This document shows positions 1 through 12,425 of a DNA stretch of 64,000 nt, piece after piece. Both the position numbers and the translations under genes were made by a program. The notes beneath the pieces are model-generated. The model was given only the letters and a program-made list of their open reading frames with translations, ran no database searches and was not told the origin of the DNA. The stretch lies in assembly GCA_012845835.1 (NCBI GenBank), contig JABAKD010000020.1:19637606-19701605 (forward strand), written 5' to 3'. Numbering within the stretch: position 1 is the first letter of the stretch; every line of letters starts with the position of its first letter. The DNA is from Undaria pinnatifida. Lineage: Eukaryota; Sar; Phaeophyceae; Laminariales; Alariaceae.

Positions 1-1485
1 ATACCACAACATGCTGATGATGCTCACTAGTCATGCTCACAACTCGTCGGTTATATATGCTCACAACTCGTTGACTTTGCATGATGAGTGGTGTACTTCC
101 AATTCATCGACTCTTTATGTGACCTGACTCAGTAACCTAGTGCAAATGCCAGTGTAAGTAACACATGATAAAAATTTATTCCCCATGCGGGGGAACAACT
201 TCGCGATTTTTGCATGATGGCATGACTCAGTAATATAAATGGTATCATATGAAGCTTAATATTTAGTGCGATCAGCTACTGTTGTAAACAAAAATCTTTC
301 GTGCTAGAATTTAAACGAAATAATGAGAGAGCGGAAACAGGGTGATTATAAAAACATAATCTGTCTTCACGGGTCCATGATACCTGTAGCTAACGAGTTA
401 GGGTGACAGCGTATCGTTATGAAACCGTGGGTTCGTGTCTCACAAACTCCCGTGCTTTTTTCTTTTTTTTTTTTAGAGTGGGAGTTTTGCATGATATCTA
501 TTAGATCACTACTACTGTCTTCATACTCCCGATGTATACCAAAACCCGCCATTATAGCTATTATAATGGATTTTTTTTTTAGTAAGACCACCCCCAGGTA
601 GAGAAAATGTACCTACGCACTTAACCACAAGTACCACCAACCCTGACCAAGCCATCCATCCGCAAACCATCCACACAACATATGATAGAGCAGTATGGTG
701 GAAACTACATCAATAAATTTATCAAATAGATATGATGTTAGATCTAGTTTAAAATCCCCCACCCGAATTAAAAATACCAACACCAATCATTATAGTGAAG
801 AAAAACATTTTTGTTACAAAAGATTAACCCCCCCCCATTGAGAAAAAAATTACCCACGTAGTATATTACAAGTACCAACAAGCAGCTTGAAATGATGAGT
901 ATTGACTCGAAATTCGTCGAACTCACAGCTGACGTCCTGAAAATATTTATATAAAATGTTAGAGTGACAGCGTATCAATCTGGAACCATGGGTTCGAGTC
1001 CCACAGAGACTTTTTTTCTTTTTTGGAGGGGGGGGAGTAGCCGACTTTTCTTCTCGAATGCTGTGTTAGTAGAAACATATTAACATATTAGATATCTAAT
1101 AATACTCTGTATTCGTACTCCTCCCGATATTAAAGCGGAAAGCAAACAAAATAAACCACCCACCATACATATATAGGACAGAGCAGAATAGTGGAAACTA
1201 CAGTAATAAATTTAAAAAATAGATACTAGATGTTAGATCTAGCTCAAAATTCCCTACCTACGAAGTATAAATACCGAAACTAACCATTATAGTGGAGAAA
1301 AACAAAACATATATATATTTTTTTAAACAAAAAAATAGGACCCCTCCCAATAAAAAACTCACCCATATAGTATATTACAAGTGCCAACAACACAGCTTGC
1401 AAAGATGAGTAGTGACCCGATATTCGTCGAACTCACGGCTGACGTCGTTAAATATATTTTTATGAAATAATCGAATACCAGATAT
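1..1485 (+). repeat. Two tandem copies of a tRNA-like dispersed repeat
   Basis: Two diverged direct copies, roughly 396-955 and 956-1485. Each begins with a tRNA-like stretch (GGTGACAGCGTATC followed by a B-box-like GGGTTCGAGTCCCAC at about 990) and a T-rich run, and ends with a motif near AAGATGAGT...TCGTCGAACTCACAGCTGACG (about 890-935 and 1396-1447). That end motif recurs at 25.3, 27.3, 27.8, 32.1, 34.6, 34.8, 45.2, 47.9, 49.4 and 57.9 kb in both orientations. Bases 1-395 are AT-rich; no gene is seen there. The stretch probably lies in an intron of the coiled-coil gene, whose exons continue to the left. Confidence 0.55.
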
Positions 1486-1626
1486 TGCGCCTGAAAATCT
1501 TCGACCCCGTTATAGCAATAAACAATAAACACACGGAGTTTGTCCCAGCCGTTTGGTTACTTTCATCGTCCGAAACTCGTAAGTCAGCCGCAGTGTGTAA
1601 CCGACAATCGTAGCGTGAAAACACAC

Positions 1627-4600
1627 CTTAATGAAATGCTCAACACCGCCGGCATTAGCTGAAACCTTCAAGACCTGCAACCCTTTTTTTGTGACGTACC
1701 ACTTGGAATTGGAGTGGAAACGCTTTGTCAGTGGTAGAATGGTTAAGACAGCGGACACTTAGTCGCGAAGATGCGAAGATAGGAAACATTTTTCACTTCC
1801 GCGAAGGTAGCTTAAGACAGCAGACACTCACTCTCTCGCGAACATAAAGGTGTGACACGAAATTAGCCGACCCTCACTTGCGAAGATAACTCCTCCTGGG
1901 CAGTTTGAACGTCCTGTTTCAAACGAGCGACCAGCTCTTCGAGCTCGAGGCATCGTGCACGCAGCCCGGACGCGACCTGCACGGCGCTCTCTCGGCCTCC
2001 CTCCGTAGACGCCGCCTGCGCCTCCGCCAGTCTGAGGGCGTTTCGTCTTCGAGCGGTGATTTCAGCCGACAGTGTGTCCTGACAACGAGGCAGTGAGAAT
2101 CAGGGTGTTACACCTGTGCAGTCGGGAGGGGGCAAATCTCCGGGATACCCCCGCGGGCTTGCGGCTGATCATGTTACACTTTGAAAGACGGCAAAAAGGA
2201 ATAGGGAAGTCACTCGCGCGAGTGATACCGAGCCACTGCGAAAACAGATCCCGCAAAAAAACAACATAACATCAACATAACATCAACGTAACATCAACGT
2301 AACATCAACACGACCCCCCCAGCAGTAGCCACGGTCGTTTGCGAGAGACATTCAGACAATAAAATGTTGGCACAATCGCTAGCGCTCACCCACCACCAAG
2401 CGGCGCGTACCACCCGCCGTTACTCCTTCTACCTTTCTTTACCTGTAGCTCCCTCAGCTGGCTTTGGGTCTCCCCCTGCGCTGTTGTCACGCTGCTGCCC
2501 AAGGCAGCCAGATTTTCAGCGGCAGGGTCGGATTCGATGTGCCGTTCTAACCGCATCACCTGGAAAACAACCGTTGGGTGGAAGTTCGAAAAGTAACCCT
2601 TAAGCTCGCCATATGCGTGGTAGGAAATCGGCCTTCCGTCATTAGATGTCCGTCGGACGACACAATGTTCTGGTTATTTCCAGGAATATTTTTGCGTTAT
2701 CGACTTTGAAGCTGCACATTGTCGGGTGAAAAAAATAATAAGCATCCTTTCAGCAAGGTTCATGCTGTTCGTGCGTATTGTTAGGCAGGCGTTTTTCATC
2801 CAATCAAGATAGGGCTGGCCTGTCTGTGGTCGCGGAAGTACCCCTCTCACCTCGGATCGAAGGCCGACAAGTTCCTCTTCCAAGGACCGGAAGCTCTTGT
2901 TCGCCATGTTGGCCAACCGCTCCTCAGTGATCTCCACTCGTCCTTTGAGGAGACTTATCGCTTGCGGCACGTTGGTGCTCTCCACCACGCGCTTGGCCGT
3001 ATCCGTCATCATCCCCGACAACTGCAAAAACCAGCACAAGACAGCACCAGGACGACGACCGCGCAAAGCTCGGGTCCGCGAGCGTTTCACAGGATCCCGA
3101 TTCCTTCGAAATACCCATGAAGATAACCATGCAAGTCGCGAGAAGTCTCGCTTTGCTTGACCAAGCTATGTGAGCGCATTACGACGTTGTAGCGCTTTTT
3201 TATAAATTGGACAAAGACGCCTTGATACTGGCAATACATGTGCTGCCACCGTCGATTTACGTAGTATTCTGAGGTGTCCAATGTAAAACCATGTACGAAG
3301 ACTACCAAGGTATACAACGGTCGCCTGCTGAAGAAATTTGAAAAAAAAAAAGCTGCACGTGACCATGGACGGTTGCCCTAGTACTACTGCGAAACCAAAA
3401 TCCACACTAATTTCAAGTAGTTTGTGGCTAATAAAAACGTAGGTCAAGTTGTAAACGCGTTAAGTTGCAGGTGCAGGAAGCGGTGCGTCGAGCGTAACAA
3501 GTGAAAGGTGAAATTATTGACCCGAAAGCGTCACCAGGCACAAGACCTAATTCCCACCTCGTTGGCAAGTGAAGCCTTCAAGGCGTCCAGCTTCTCGCTC
3601 GTAGCCGTCGTCAATGACTCCTGCAGGTGGTGGTGGTGGTGGAGGAGTTACACACGAGGGCGTGTTGTAGGAAGGGCTACAGGAAGGGGTGTGACTTGCT
3701 GTTACTTCACGGCTGGTTATAACTGAGTCTGTGGCGCAACAGCTAACCATTGTAAGTGACTTCGTAGTTAACACCAAGCATTCAGCACCATACAGCCACA
3801 AACGTGCAAGTCGGATGCGAAGACAAAAACCTACGCGAAATACTGCACACAATTAACTGCACTACCTAAGTTGTTAACTAAATAGTTCGTCGGTGACTTA
3901 CTACTTCTACTTTTAGGTATTAGCACAAGTAATGTCCGCCAACTCATGGTCTCACAGCCACAGGGGTTTCGCTCAGGGATTTACACGTTATGCCCTACGC
4001 GAACAGGCAGAAGCGGGCACGATATGTGTGATCTTACTCCGAGGAGGAGGCGCTGCAGCTGACTTGACTATCGACGAACGACCAGGCCAGCATTTCCAAG
4101 CGGGATCGACGTTGCTCCCCATGAGACAAGAGACAAGGTTAATGCCAAGGGCACCTCTGTCTCGCCTGGATCTGCTGCCGTGATACCAACTGCTCTGTTA
4201 TCCCCCCGGCGAAAGCTTGCTGCTCCTCCTGTCGTGTCTCAAGCCGCCGTAAGCTTTGGCATAGCGCGGCCATGTTACTTTCCGAACCGGAATACGCAGC
4301 GCCCAGAGCCTTGACGTGCTCCGCTAGCTGTTTCGTGGCCTCCCTCGTTCCCTTCGCCTCTCCCGTCAGCGCTGCCTACGGAGTCGACAGGAATCACAAG
4401 AAGAAGGGCACCAAAACCTGACATTCATACGTACATTCCCCCGTCAGCGTGCGCAACAAGCCTGGAAGTTGCACGTGTTCTTGCTCGTTTCTTTTTTGTC
4501 GGCGCCAAGCACGCGTCTAGCTTTGTCAAAACTAGACTAAGCTTTTACCTTGCAGCATGTATTCCAGCACAATCCTGGAACTTGTTCAAGCGGCCACACT

Positions 4601-7600
4601 TGCAAGATGAAGCTGCCAACAGGGTGTTTACGGCATACCAATTAGAGCTGGGTACGAAAAAAACATAGTATTATTAACAATATTGAAACCGACGAACGAT
4701 ATAACCCAAGGAAAACCTAACTCGAGAAAAACTAGCAAAATCGAGCGAAAATGGCACATCTAACCTAATTTTTCGTGGGTTGGGTTGGCGTTCGGTTTCG
4801 ACGTTCGTCGGTTTCAATGCTATTAATAGTATAAAATGTTTTCCTGCCCAGCCAAATTTGGGATCCCGGAATCACCCAAAGAGCAGTTGTACGAAAGCTA
4901 GCCCTAACGCTGGCCCTAGGGTTATGCATACAGTAGGTGGCCTTATATAGTGCGGGTATGTGTCACGAAAATTTACCCGCACTATACCGGGCACCCGCAC
5001 TATATAAAAACCGGCCACTATAGAGGGGTCTATATTGTGCCAAACGATTTCAACCGCACAATATCGGACACCCGCACTATATGACCCGCACTATATAGGG
5101 CCACCTACTGTATCCCTAACTAGCTTGCCTCCAGAATGGCGACGCGTTGCGAGGTGCTGTTTTCCTCCGCTCCAAGACGAGCCGCTAGACCTTGCACCTC
5201 GTCCGACACTCGTTCCACCGCCTGACGAAACCGCGCAGCTCTAACCTCGTCAGCCTGTATTCTGGTTCGCGCTTCCTCTTCCAGAGCCTTCACCTGCTGT
5301 TGAGTCATCTCTTGCACCTGCATACGATGCGGCAGCCGAGAATGTGGAACAAAGTGTTTAGGCCGAGTTTTAAGTATGCAAAGGGGTGATGGGAGGGCAC
5401 TCGCTGTGTGCTGAAATTAATCTCCGCCTGTCAAGCATGCGGTGATGAGAGGGTACTCGTTGTCAGCCGAGATGCGCGAAAGGCTGTTGAGCATGCGGTG
5501 ATGAGAGGGCACGCACTCTGCCAGGCGAGGTGCTGAGAGCCACTTGACCGCTAACTTGAGCGCACTATCCGCATTCGGGGTGACACCTATACTCAATAGT
5601 ATATATTCAATAGTGTCATCAATAGTGTATAACTATCCATTGGTGTTCATCAGAAAGCCTTCCACCTTCTGGTCTGACCTCCAGTCAGCGCTGATTGACG
5701 AACACGGCAAAACATAAGCTATAGACTATCTTGATTGTGGTATATCCACCCAAAACAGAGGCATACGGGAATACCAAAGATTGAGGATTTTACCCTTGGT
5801 TCTCGTAGGGAGGCCAGGGCCAGCTAACTCGTTTTGAAGACCCGTACCCAAATGTATGTAAGTGAAGGAACTGCGGCATCAATATCGGCATCAATATCGG
5901 CATCAATATCGGAACTAATATAGGCATCAGTGCATCAATATCGGATCCAAAACAGCGTGCTGGTTCTTTTCATTAATAGTGAGGCAAAGAAAACGACAGC
6001 CGTCGATGCGTCGTCCACTGCTTTTTTAATGGCACATACACCTGGTACCTTCAATCGCTCGTTTCCGAAATAAGATCAGAACACAGTAAATAAATTAGTA
6101 CTTCGAAGTACGAAGTACGAAGTACCAGTTTTGATTGTTGTGACCTTTATGATCGTGATGATCGTTATGATCGTTGGCAGTGTGATGCGTTCTAGAGTCT
6201 ACGCGCGAACTAAATAAGCCATTACAACGACCGAGCGGCCCTTCCGTGCCAGTGCGCTTTTAGTCACATTAGTTTTCCGTTGAAAGTAGCTACCCGCCCG
6301 ATTGTAGTGTGCGGGTGAAGGGCGCGCGGCGAATACCGATATGAGCTCAAGCACCACGTCGTTTGTCCTTCGTTGGGGTGACGATGGTTTGCGACGTAAT
6401 CCTTGGCGCCTGGCATGCGCCATTGCCGTTGAGCACACATTGGAGATCGATCGCTCCACACACCGTCAACGTTCCATGCACGAATTCAAGCACGGCCACA
6501 CCACCAGCTACCACATTTACTACATATTCAGGACTATTATGTTGATATATTGATGACTATTAATTCAGTATGAACTAGTTTCCCACAATTAATCCTGGCC
6601 CCTACTAATATCTACCGTTTTGGGTGTATTTACCTTCGGCGCGAGAGACAGAGTCGTCTCGATGCGATTTTGCCGCTCTTGAACGCGCGCCAGCTCAGCA
6701 TCCAGATATCGTGCTTGCTCGCGAACCTGGGGGAGATATATATGGACAACGGAGAATGGAGATACTACTGCTGTAGTTGCGAGGGTTGTAACGGCATTGG
6801 CCCAGGTTCGAATAGATAGTTGGGCATCGACAAAATGGTTGATGTTCGATGACGTTGTTGAACTCTACCTGGCTCTAAAACCTGTCCCTTACCGTACCTC
6901 TAACCCCGACCGATGGCGAAAAAACTCGCAATGAAGACGTGATGAAGAGTTCGAGTGGGCCATCAACAACTTTGTCGAAGCTGAGTCACGTCGTACCGAT
7001 GTTTGCATCGAAGGCGTTGGCCCCTCTTTTAAAGCGATGAAAATCAATCACCACAAAAAATAAAACCGTGTTTTCGCGACGGTCGACGTATCCATCAAGG
7101 GTCGTTTCTAACGAAGCTATGATATTATTTCGCTTTTTACCGAAAGTTTCGGTTTTTCCCGAAATAGAACGAAATACTGTAGATTCTATTTCGGGAGAAA
7201 CCTAGCTTTTTCTCCCCCGAAAAAACTGGCTTTCAAGTTTTTCAGTTTTTTTAGGGAAAAAACTGAAATTTAGGTACAAGGATGTGTAGAGGACCGGGCA
7301 GCCGCTCCGCTCGAGCTGCGCCACCACTCGCGAGCGCACGAGACTGAGCAGGGTCGTTCCCAAGGTCAATGACAGGTCATGGCTGATCGTAGAAGGCGCA
7401 GTGAGCTTCTGAGCTCTCGTCGTCGAGTTGACAAAGTGCCCGCACCGAGGCGGCCGACCGAACGAGCTCGCTGACGGCAGTAGCTGAGACTTTTGTCGCA
7501 TTGGGCGGTGTAGCGCGACGAGTTGGTGATGGATTTCACTCCCCAAGGCATCGACACGTGCCTACGAGTAAGGCCGACTCCAGTGGGACAACCACGTGGG

Positions 7601-9353
7601 TGTCTTCCGCGAGCGTCGCTGCTGTAGTGACGGCCCTATGCCGGGTGGACGATGGTTTTGCGAGTCAACTGAGGCTCGTACTCGTTAAGATTCAATCCGC
7701 GTAGATTTCGGTAAAATGCCGAAATTTCACCAAAAACTGAAGTGCTGTACCAGTACGTATCGTTTAATGTCAAGAACGACCCTAGTAGGGCCATGACGGC
7801 ATCATCTCCACCAAAAATTGTCATCCTCGGCCCCTGTTTGCGGTGTTTGCGGTGGCGTCGCTTTGAACGTGAGGCATTCTATCCAACATCAACACGTGTT
7901 TGCGGTGGCGTAGCGTTGAACGTGAGGCAGTCTATCCAACATCAACATGCGCAAAAGGAATAACGTGAGTGCGTGCACAAAATGAATTCGGCTTGGTGCG
8001 AGCTCCAACGATTCCATTCACACCTTTTCATTACCATCTATGAATTCATTGCGTTTTTTACCTACACGACGAGAAACCCACAAGATGGATGCTTGAATGG
8101 TGTGCACGACCCTCATCCAACAAGCGGTCTACGGCGCCTTTTCAATCTATTCTTGTATTAAAGAAAAAAGGGTCTCACGCGTAACATGACCCCCACCGCA
8201 ATTTTAATCTTATAACAAAAAATTACCTCCGTGACGGCAGTATCCCGGGCGCCAAGCGAGCTTATACTAGCGGTAGAGTCCTCCATCCAATTTTGCAGCT
8301 GAGCCAACGAGAGACGGCAACACGTCACGCGAGGCCAACGACAATGGCGTGAACACACTCTTGTAGTGTGCGTACAGTATCGTATCTATGGCGTTGCAAG
8401 CATCGTTCAGGGCGCCTATACATCCCACCCCACGGGTGTGGATGGCCGTGTATGCATGGTACCATTACGAGCGAGACTTACGTAATACAACCGTTGTGCG
8501 TTTTTGATTTCATAATACTGCTGATCAAGGTTAAACACGGCCGTGCGGTGCAGATATCCGTTGGCATTTGATAGCCGTGGTGACACGCAGACACTAATGC
8601 AGTACGCGTCGTTCGGATCGCTTCCACATCTTACCCCGACCCGTTTGGATGGCCGTGTATCAAGGGTCAAGACTTACACAATAATACCGTTGTGTGCTTA
8701 CGTTCGTATGTGTTGCATACTTGATTGTGCAGGCATCATAATCGTTTGACGTTTGTTTACCGTGGTGACCTGCAGGTTTCTGAGATATTACACACAATTA
8801 CCGCAGCCAGCCCAAAATACACCAGGTACCTGGTATCTCACTTTTACATCTGCCGTCGTCGCAAATGACGGTCGGTCGGAATGCACATCCGTTGCATCAC
8901 AGATCTGCTCACCTTCTGGCCAAGGGTGCCCACTTTCCTCTCCAACAAGCCCCTCCGCTGCACTTCCGTCTCAAGCCTCTGCTCCAACTTATTCAAATAT
9001 TCACCCTGATAGGAGCCATTTGTATGACTGCCTGGCCGATCCAGATTGCCTCCCAAACCCGCGCCGCCGCCGCCGCCGCCGGCGTCGGCACCTCTCGGTA
9101 CCTGCAGTCTCGACAAGTCGCCATATTTTGCAAAACTTAGATTAGCGTCCGAGCCATGTAACGGTGGGTTGGGTTGGTGCTTTAGCCTTCCTGGGGGAGG
9201 GAGGATCGGAAGCTTTGCTGCTGCTTCCACATCATCATTCCTGGTTTCGGGAGGGGCTTTTCTGCGGGCTTCAACTTGTGCATCTAAGAAAGCGTGGTAG
9301 TCTCTTTGTCGCCTGCGTCGCTCTTCGCCACTCTCTTCGTGATCGAATTGCAT
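1627..9353 (-). CDS. Coiled-coil protein, multi-exon, 3' end beyond the window
   Basis: Assembled from splice sites. Exons in coding order: 9353-8913, 8298-8227, 6726-6634, 5317-5129, 4375-4187, 3620-3558, 3021-2851, 2559-2443, 2078-1878 and, less surely, 1674-1627. Each is flanked by AG and GT, except the 5129 donor, which is GC (GAG/gcaagc). Every exon is a multiple of three and phase 0. The ATG at 9353 follows an in-frame TGA four codons upstream. The product is over 510 aa. Residues 10-35 are basic and charged (EERRRRQRDYHAFLDAQVEA), then comes a Pro/Gly-rich linker, then almost continuous heptad-like helix rich in E, Q, L, A and R (for example VQEMTQQQVKALEEEARTR at 5317). No enzyme domain is seen. 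The N-terminal charged motif recalls centrosomal or flagellar coiled-coil proteins, but this is weak inference. Possible missing exons lie near 7.3-7.6 kb. Confidence 0.75.
4931..5110. mobile_element. 180-bp MITE, TA target site (Tc1/mariner-like)
   Basis: Terminal inverted repeats begin CAGTAGGTGGCC and continue into TATATAGTGCGGGT at both ends, about 27 bp with one mismatch. The element is flanked on both sides by TA (4929-4930 and 5111-5112). The interior repeats ACCCGCACTATA several times. It lies in the intron upstream of the 4375-4187 exon and carries no ORF. Confidence 0.8.
5871..5948. repeat. 12-bp minisatellite, GGCATCAATATC
   Basis: Several near-exact copies of GGCATCAATATC followed by degenerate ones, within a coiled-coil gene intron. 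The rest of 5,318-6,633 shows no supported exon. Confidence 0.8.
7110..7740 (-). other. Broken coding-like stretch between inverted CGAAATTT sequences
   Basis: Minus-strand sequence from about 7570 to 7280 has exon-like base composition and coiled-coil-like peptides, but in more than one frame (VDALGSEIHHQLVALH, then AVSELVRSAASVRALCQL in another frame). No single splice model keeps phase 0, so this is either a decayed exon of the coiled-coil gene or captured sequence. The flanks (7110-7270 and 7700-7735) carry short hairpins made of CCGAAA and TTTCGG. Confidence 0.3.
7836..7947. repeat. About 55-bp tandem duplication
   Basis: Two adjacent copies of a unit containing GTTTGCGGTGGCGT, GAACGTGAGGCA and TCTATCCAACATCAACA. 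It lies within the first part of the coiled-coil gene, outside the assigned exons. Confidence 0.8.
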
Positions 9354-10961
9354 TGTCGCGACTCATGAGGCGGGGAGGAACACAAAGAGTGGTGCCGGTG
9401 AAATCAAGAAGATCATGATCGCCAGCAGTAGTATCCTGTGACCCTCCTCGTGAACGTCACACGCTATTACTTTGATGCGTCTTTGCGCCGGCGTTTTTTT
9501 GGTCGGTCGTCCATTGCGGTCGTGGGTAAAACATTGATAGAAAATGTAACGGGTTTTTATCACGCCTTCCATCTCTATAACAAACCTGGCGTGTTGCAAT
9601 TTTTGATTTTTTTCTTTCTTTGCCTCAGAACAACGTTGAAACAATAGCAGGCACTGGAAGGACGGAGGAAATACAGCAGCTACCAGGATGACGGTCATAT
9701 GCCTGGGCCCCTGCTGCATCCCCGTATCGGCATTCCTACCCCTTCTCCTGATCTTCATTTCTCCCATCCTCAGCCTTCTGCGAAAAACCCCGCTAGGTAT
9801 GTACGACAGGTTCATCGGAGGTTACTATAGCTTTTTTTTTTTTGAGCGCACTGCTTGTATGTAGGTACGTATTAGTCCTGGTCTATATAGCATAGTACCG
9901 CTGATATTAATAGTACAGACCATCACCACTCTGCCACTACAGCAACGGCAACAACGTTTACCTGGGGGTTTTACTACTGCTGTACCTGCGGCACCTGGTG
10001 CTGCTGCTGTACCTGGTGTGATCAAACGGTCGCCCTTGATAGCATGCGGCTATTTATAGAGCGTGACCTGTCCGACTCCTGGGTTGGACTACCCGTACAC
10101 GTAAAACATAAAATAGGGTACCACAGAGTACGAGTACTTGGTACTGACACAACCGATACTTGGTGTACAAACGCGTACAATACCAGCGGAGCAATATATG
10201 CGCAGATGCCAACCAAAATCCCTCCTCCCCTGCTGTCTCTTCTGTCTGTGTTGTCTTCTTCTACCCAACGACGTCAGTACAACCCAGTGTCCGTGCTGAT
10301 TCTTCATCCTAGAGAATGATACAAATTATGTGGTCGCATACTGACAAGAGTACACCAAACAGTCGCAATTCATCAAGGTAACAGGTAAAGCAAGTGAAAT
10401 GCTATACGTATAGCGTACCGGGTACGAGACCACAACAAAACAAGCCAGACCTGTACCGTCGTATTATTCGATTATTCCACGGTAAGTAAGACACTGCTGC
10501 TGGCTGTAGCTCTGGCTAGGACCTCGCGTCGGTACAGTAGCATCAGATAGTTGTGTTTGTCGTCAACTGTGTGCGTTGGTGGGAAGCTTTCTGCTGCTGC
10601 ATTCAGCTGCGGCTGCTGAGGTTCCCGATGATGTTGTGTTGAACAAACGAACGCGACCTGTTCCTCGGTTTGTTCTTTTTCGGAGATTCCGGTTGTCGGG
10701 CAGGACACGGAGATTCTGGCACGCGAGGCTGGCAACAAAGACGTCGGGAGACATGCCAAGCAAGGCAAACCGTGCTTTGTCAAGGATGTACGAAGTAGGG
10801 TGGAGCTGAGCGTTCCACCCTTTTGCGCTTTTTTTGTTTCTCGTCACTTTTTACTTTCCAGCTCAACCCAACCTCTTGAGAGTTTTTTCCCTCAACGACG
10901 TTCCGGACAAGCCGTGGTCACAGGTGTCGTCCCTTCTTCCCCCCGGTTCGTGTATATAACT
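9354..10961. other. Region between divergent genes, no supported gene
   Basis: Lies between the start of the minus-strand coiled-coil gene and the plus-strand thioredoxin gene, so it should contain at least one promoter and perhaps the missing 5' exon of the thioredoxin gene. No recognisable exon could be fixed. At 10,837-10,955 there is a decayed piece of SINE family 1 (TTTACTTTCCAGCT, GACAAGCCGTGGTCACAGG), cut on its right by the hAT-like element. CTG and CTT repeats occur near 9,960-10,015 and 10,590-10,620. Confidence 0.5.
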
Positions 10962-11427
10962 AGGGCTGTGAGTCGGTTTCATTTCACGGTTAATAACTAG
11001 TCGCTAGTCGGCTAGCTGACTTTAGTCGGTAAGCCGGTTGGCTTCGCCAGCCGACTTGCCCACTAAAGTCAGACGAGCGAAGCGAGCCAAAAAAGCCCCC
11101 CCCGGCCCCGCTGGAGGCGCCTCCGGAGGGCCCACCGGAGGATCCCGCTGAAATCGCCGCCGGAGACAATGAATACGCTATTTGGCTTCATTTTACACAA
11201 GAAAAGCGCAAAAAAGATTACCTAATTTAATAGATATTCGCATAAGTTTCAAGCGAAACAACAAAAAAGCTTCAGTTTGCATAAGAAATGCACAAGAAAC
11301 GACGAGTACAACGCATGTACCAGGTAAAATTACCCCTATTAGAGGAACGTGAAAGAAATTGCTTGAGTCGCGCCACACTACCTGGCGGGGATTCGAGCGA
11401 AAAAGCGAAAAAGCGGTGTAAAAACTC

Positions 11428-11539
11428 GTCACCAGGATAGCGGTGCAAAACTTATCCCCAGAACGTCACCAGGATAGCGGTGCAAAACTTATCCCCAGAA
11501 CGTCACCAGGATAGCGGTGCAAAAATTATCCCCAGAACC
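11428..11539. repeat. 37-bp unit repeated three times
   Basis: Three nearly identical tandem copies containing CACCAGGATAGCGGTGCAAA and TTATCCCCAGAA, inside the hAT-like element. Confidence 0.9.
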
Positions 11540-11564
11540 AAAGGTCTTGGATCCCTCCGTAATG

Positions 11565-12172
11565 TTATTCGCTCCCAACCTTGCGCGAAACGCGCGCGTC
11601 GATGACGACCGCAACTCCTAACCATCGATTATTGGGGCTGTCGATGATGAACCGAATCATCATCTTGCTCGTGAAAGGCTTGACGCCGTCCATGTAGGCA
11701 GTGATGCTCCCCGCATCATTCTCGCTCGAGGCCCCGCCACTGCCTCCACCTTTGTCATCCGCCCCACGCGCCTCATGTCCTTTCAGGGGTTCGCAATGCC
11801 CTTTCCTCTTTGCGTCTAGATGCTGCCTCAAATGGGTAAGAAACCCGAACCTAACCTCGGCATCGATCGGCGAAATCTCCGTTCGCCTCGCAAAGCTTGC
11901 CCACCGCTATGCCAGGGAGCGAGTCCTTGAGGTATATCATGAAAAACTTCCACAGCAGGTTGTTGGATCTGAGCGGCTTGCTGCGCCTCTACTGGTGCTT
12001 CATGCTTCATGCGGTTGAGCACCGTTTCGGGGTTGCGTGCACTCGCCAAGGTGGTCCGCGGGCCGATAATGGCCACAACGTTGCCGACGGGATCTCCGCC
12101 GTCAGCGTTGGCATTGGGTGCGCCAGGGCTGACGCCGTCGGCACCGTCGAGAGAGATGGGCTGTCCCGCCAT
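11565..12172 (-). pseudogene. Coding-like ORF pair inside the hAT-like element
   Basis: On the minus strand an ATG at 12172 opens a frame (MAGQPISLDGADGVSPGAP...) rich in Ala, Gly, Pro and Gln that runs to about 11,900. A second frame continues from about 11,880 to a stop at 11,565 (ISPIDAEVRFGFLTHLRQ..., later GVKPFTSKMMIRFIIDSPNN...). The two overlap with a one-base frame change, so the reading frame is broken here or spliced. I do not recognise a family. It could be captured host sequence or an unfamiliar element protein. Confidence 0.35.
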
Positions 12173-12425
12173 GTGTGCGTGTGTGTGGATCTCCCGCTGT
12201 GCGCTGCAGTGTCACAGGGCGTGTGAGGGGTATCCGCAGCCCGCAGCAATTCACGTTAAAAGCTGTACCCCGCATTTTGGCAACCGTCGTACAGTTGAGG
12301 AAACCCAACAAGTCGGAAAGTTGGCACCTCCGTTTCACGACTGACTACTAGTCCGATTATTAATATTCAGTAATAACTAGTCGGCTTAAGTTGTGCCGAC
12401 TCACAGCCCTATATACATCTTTTTT

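Larger units (their letters stand above)
10962..12410. mobile_element. 1.45-kb hAT-like TIR element
   Basis: The ends are an exact 15-bp inverted repeat, AGGGCTGTGAGTCGG / CCGACTCACAGCCCT, each followed inward by copies of TAACTAGTCG. The 8-bp flanks ATATAACT and ATATACAT match at 6 of 8 positions, consistent with an old 8-bp hAT target duplication. No transposase is recognised. The interior holds a 37-bp triplication and a coding-like minus-strand segment listed separately. Confidence 0.75.

Noticed and set aside
3932-4186. Extra coiled-coil exon downstream of 4187 on the minus strand
   Set aside because: The peptide is plausible in the same frame, but a stop lies between and no donor gives phase 0.
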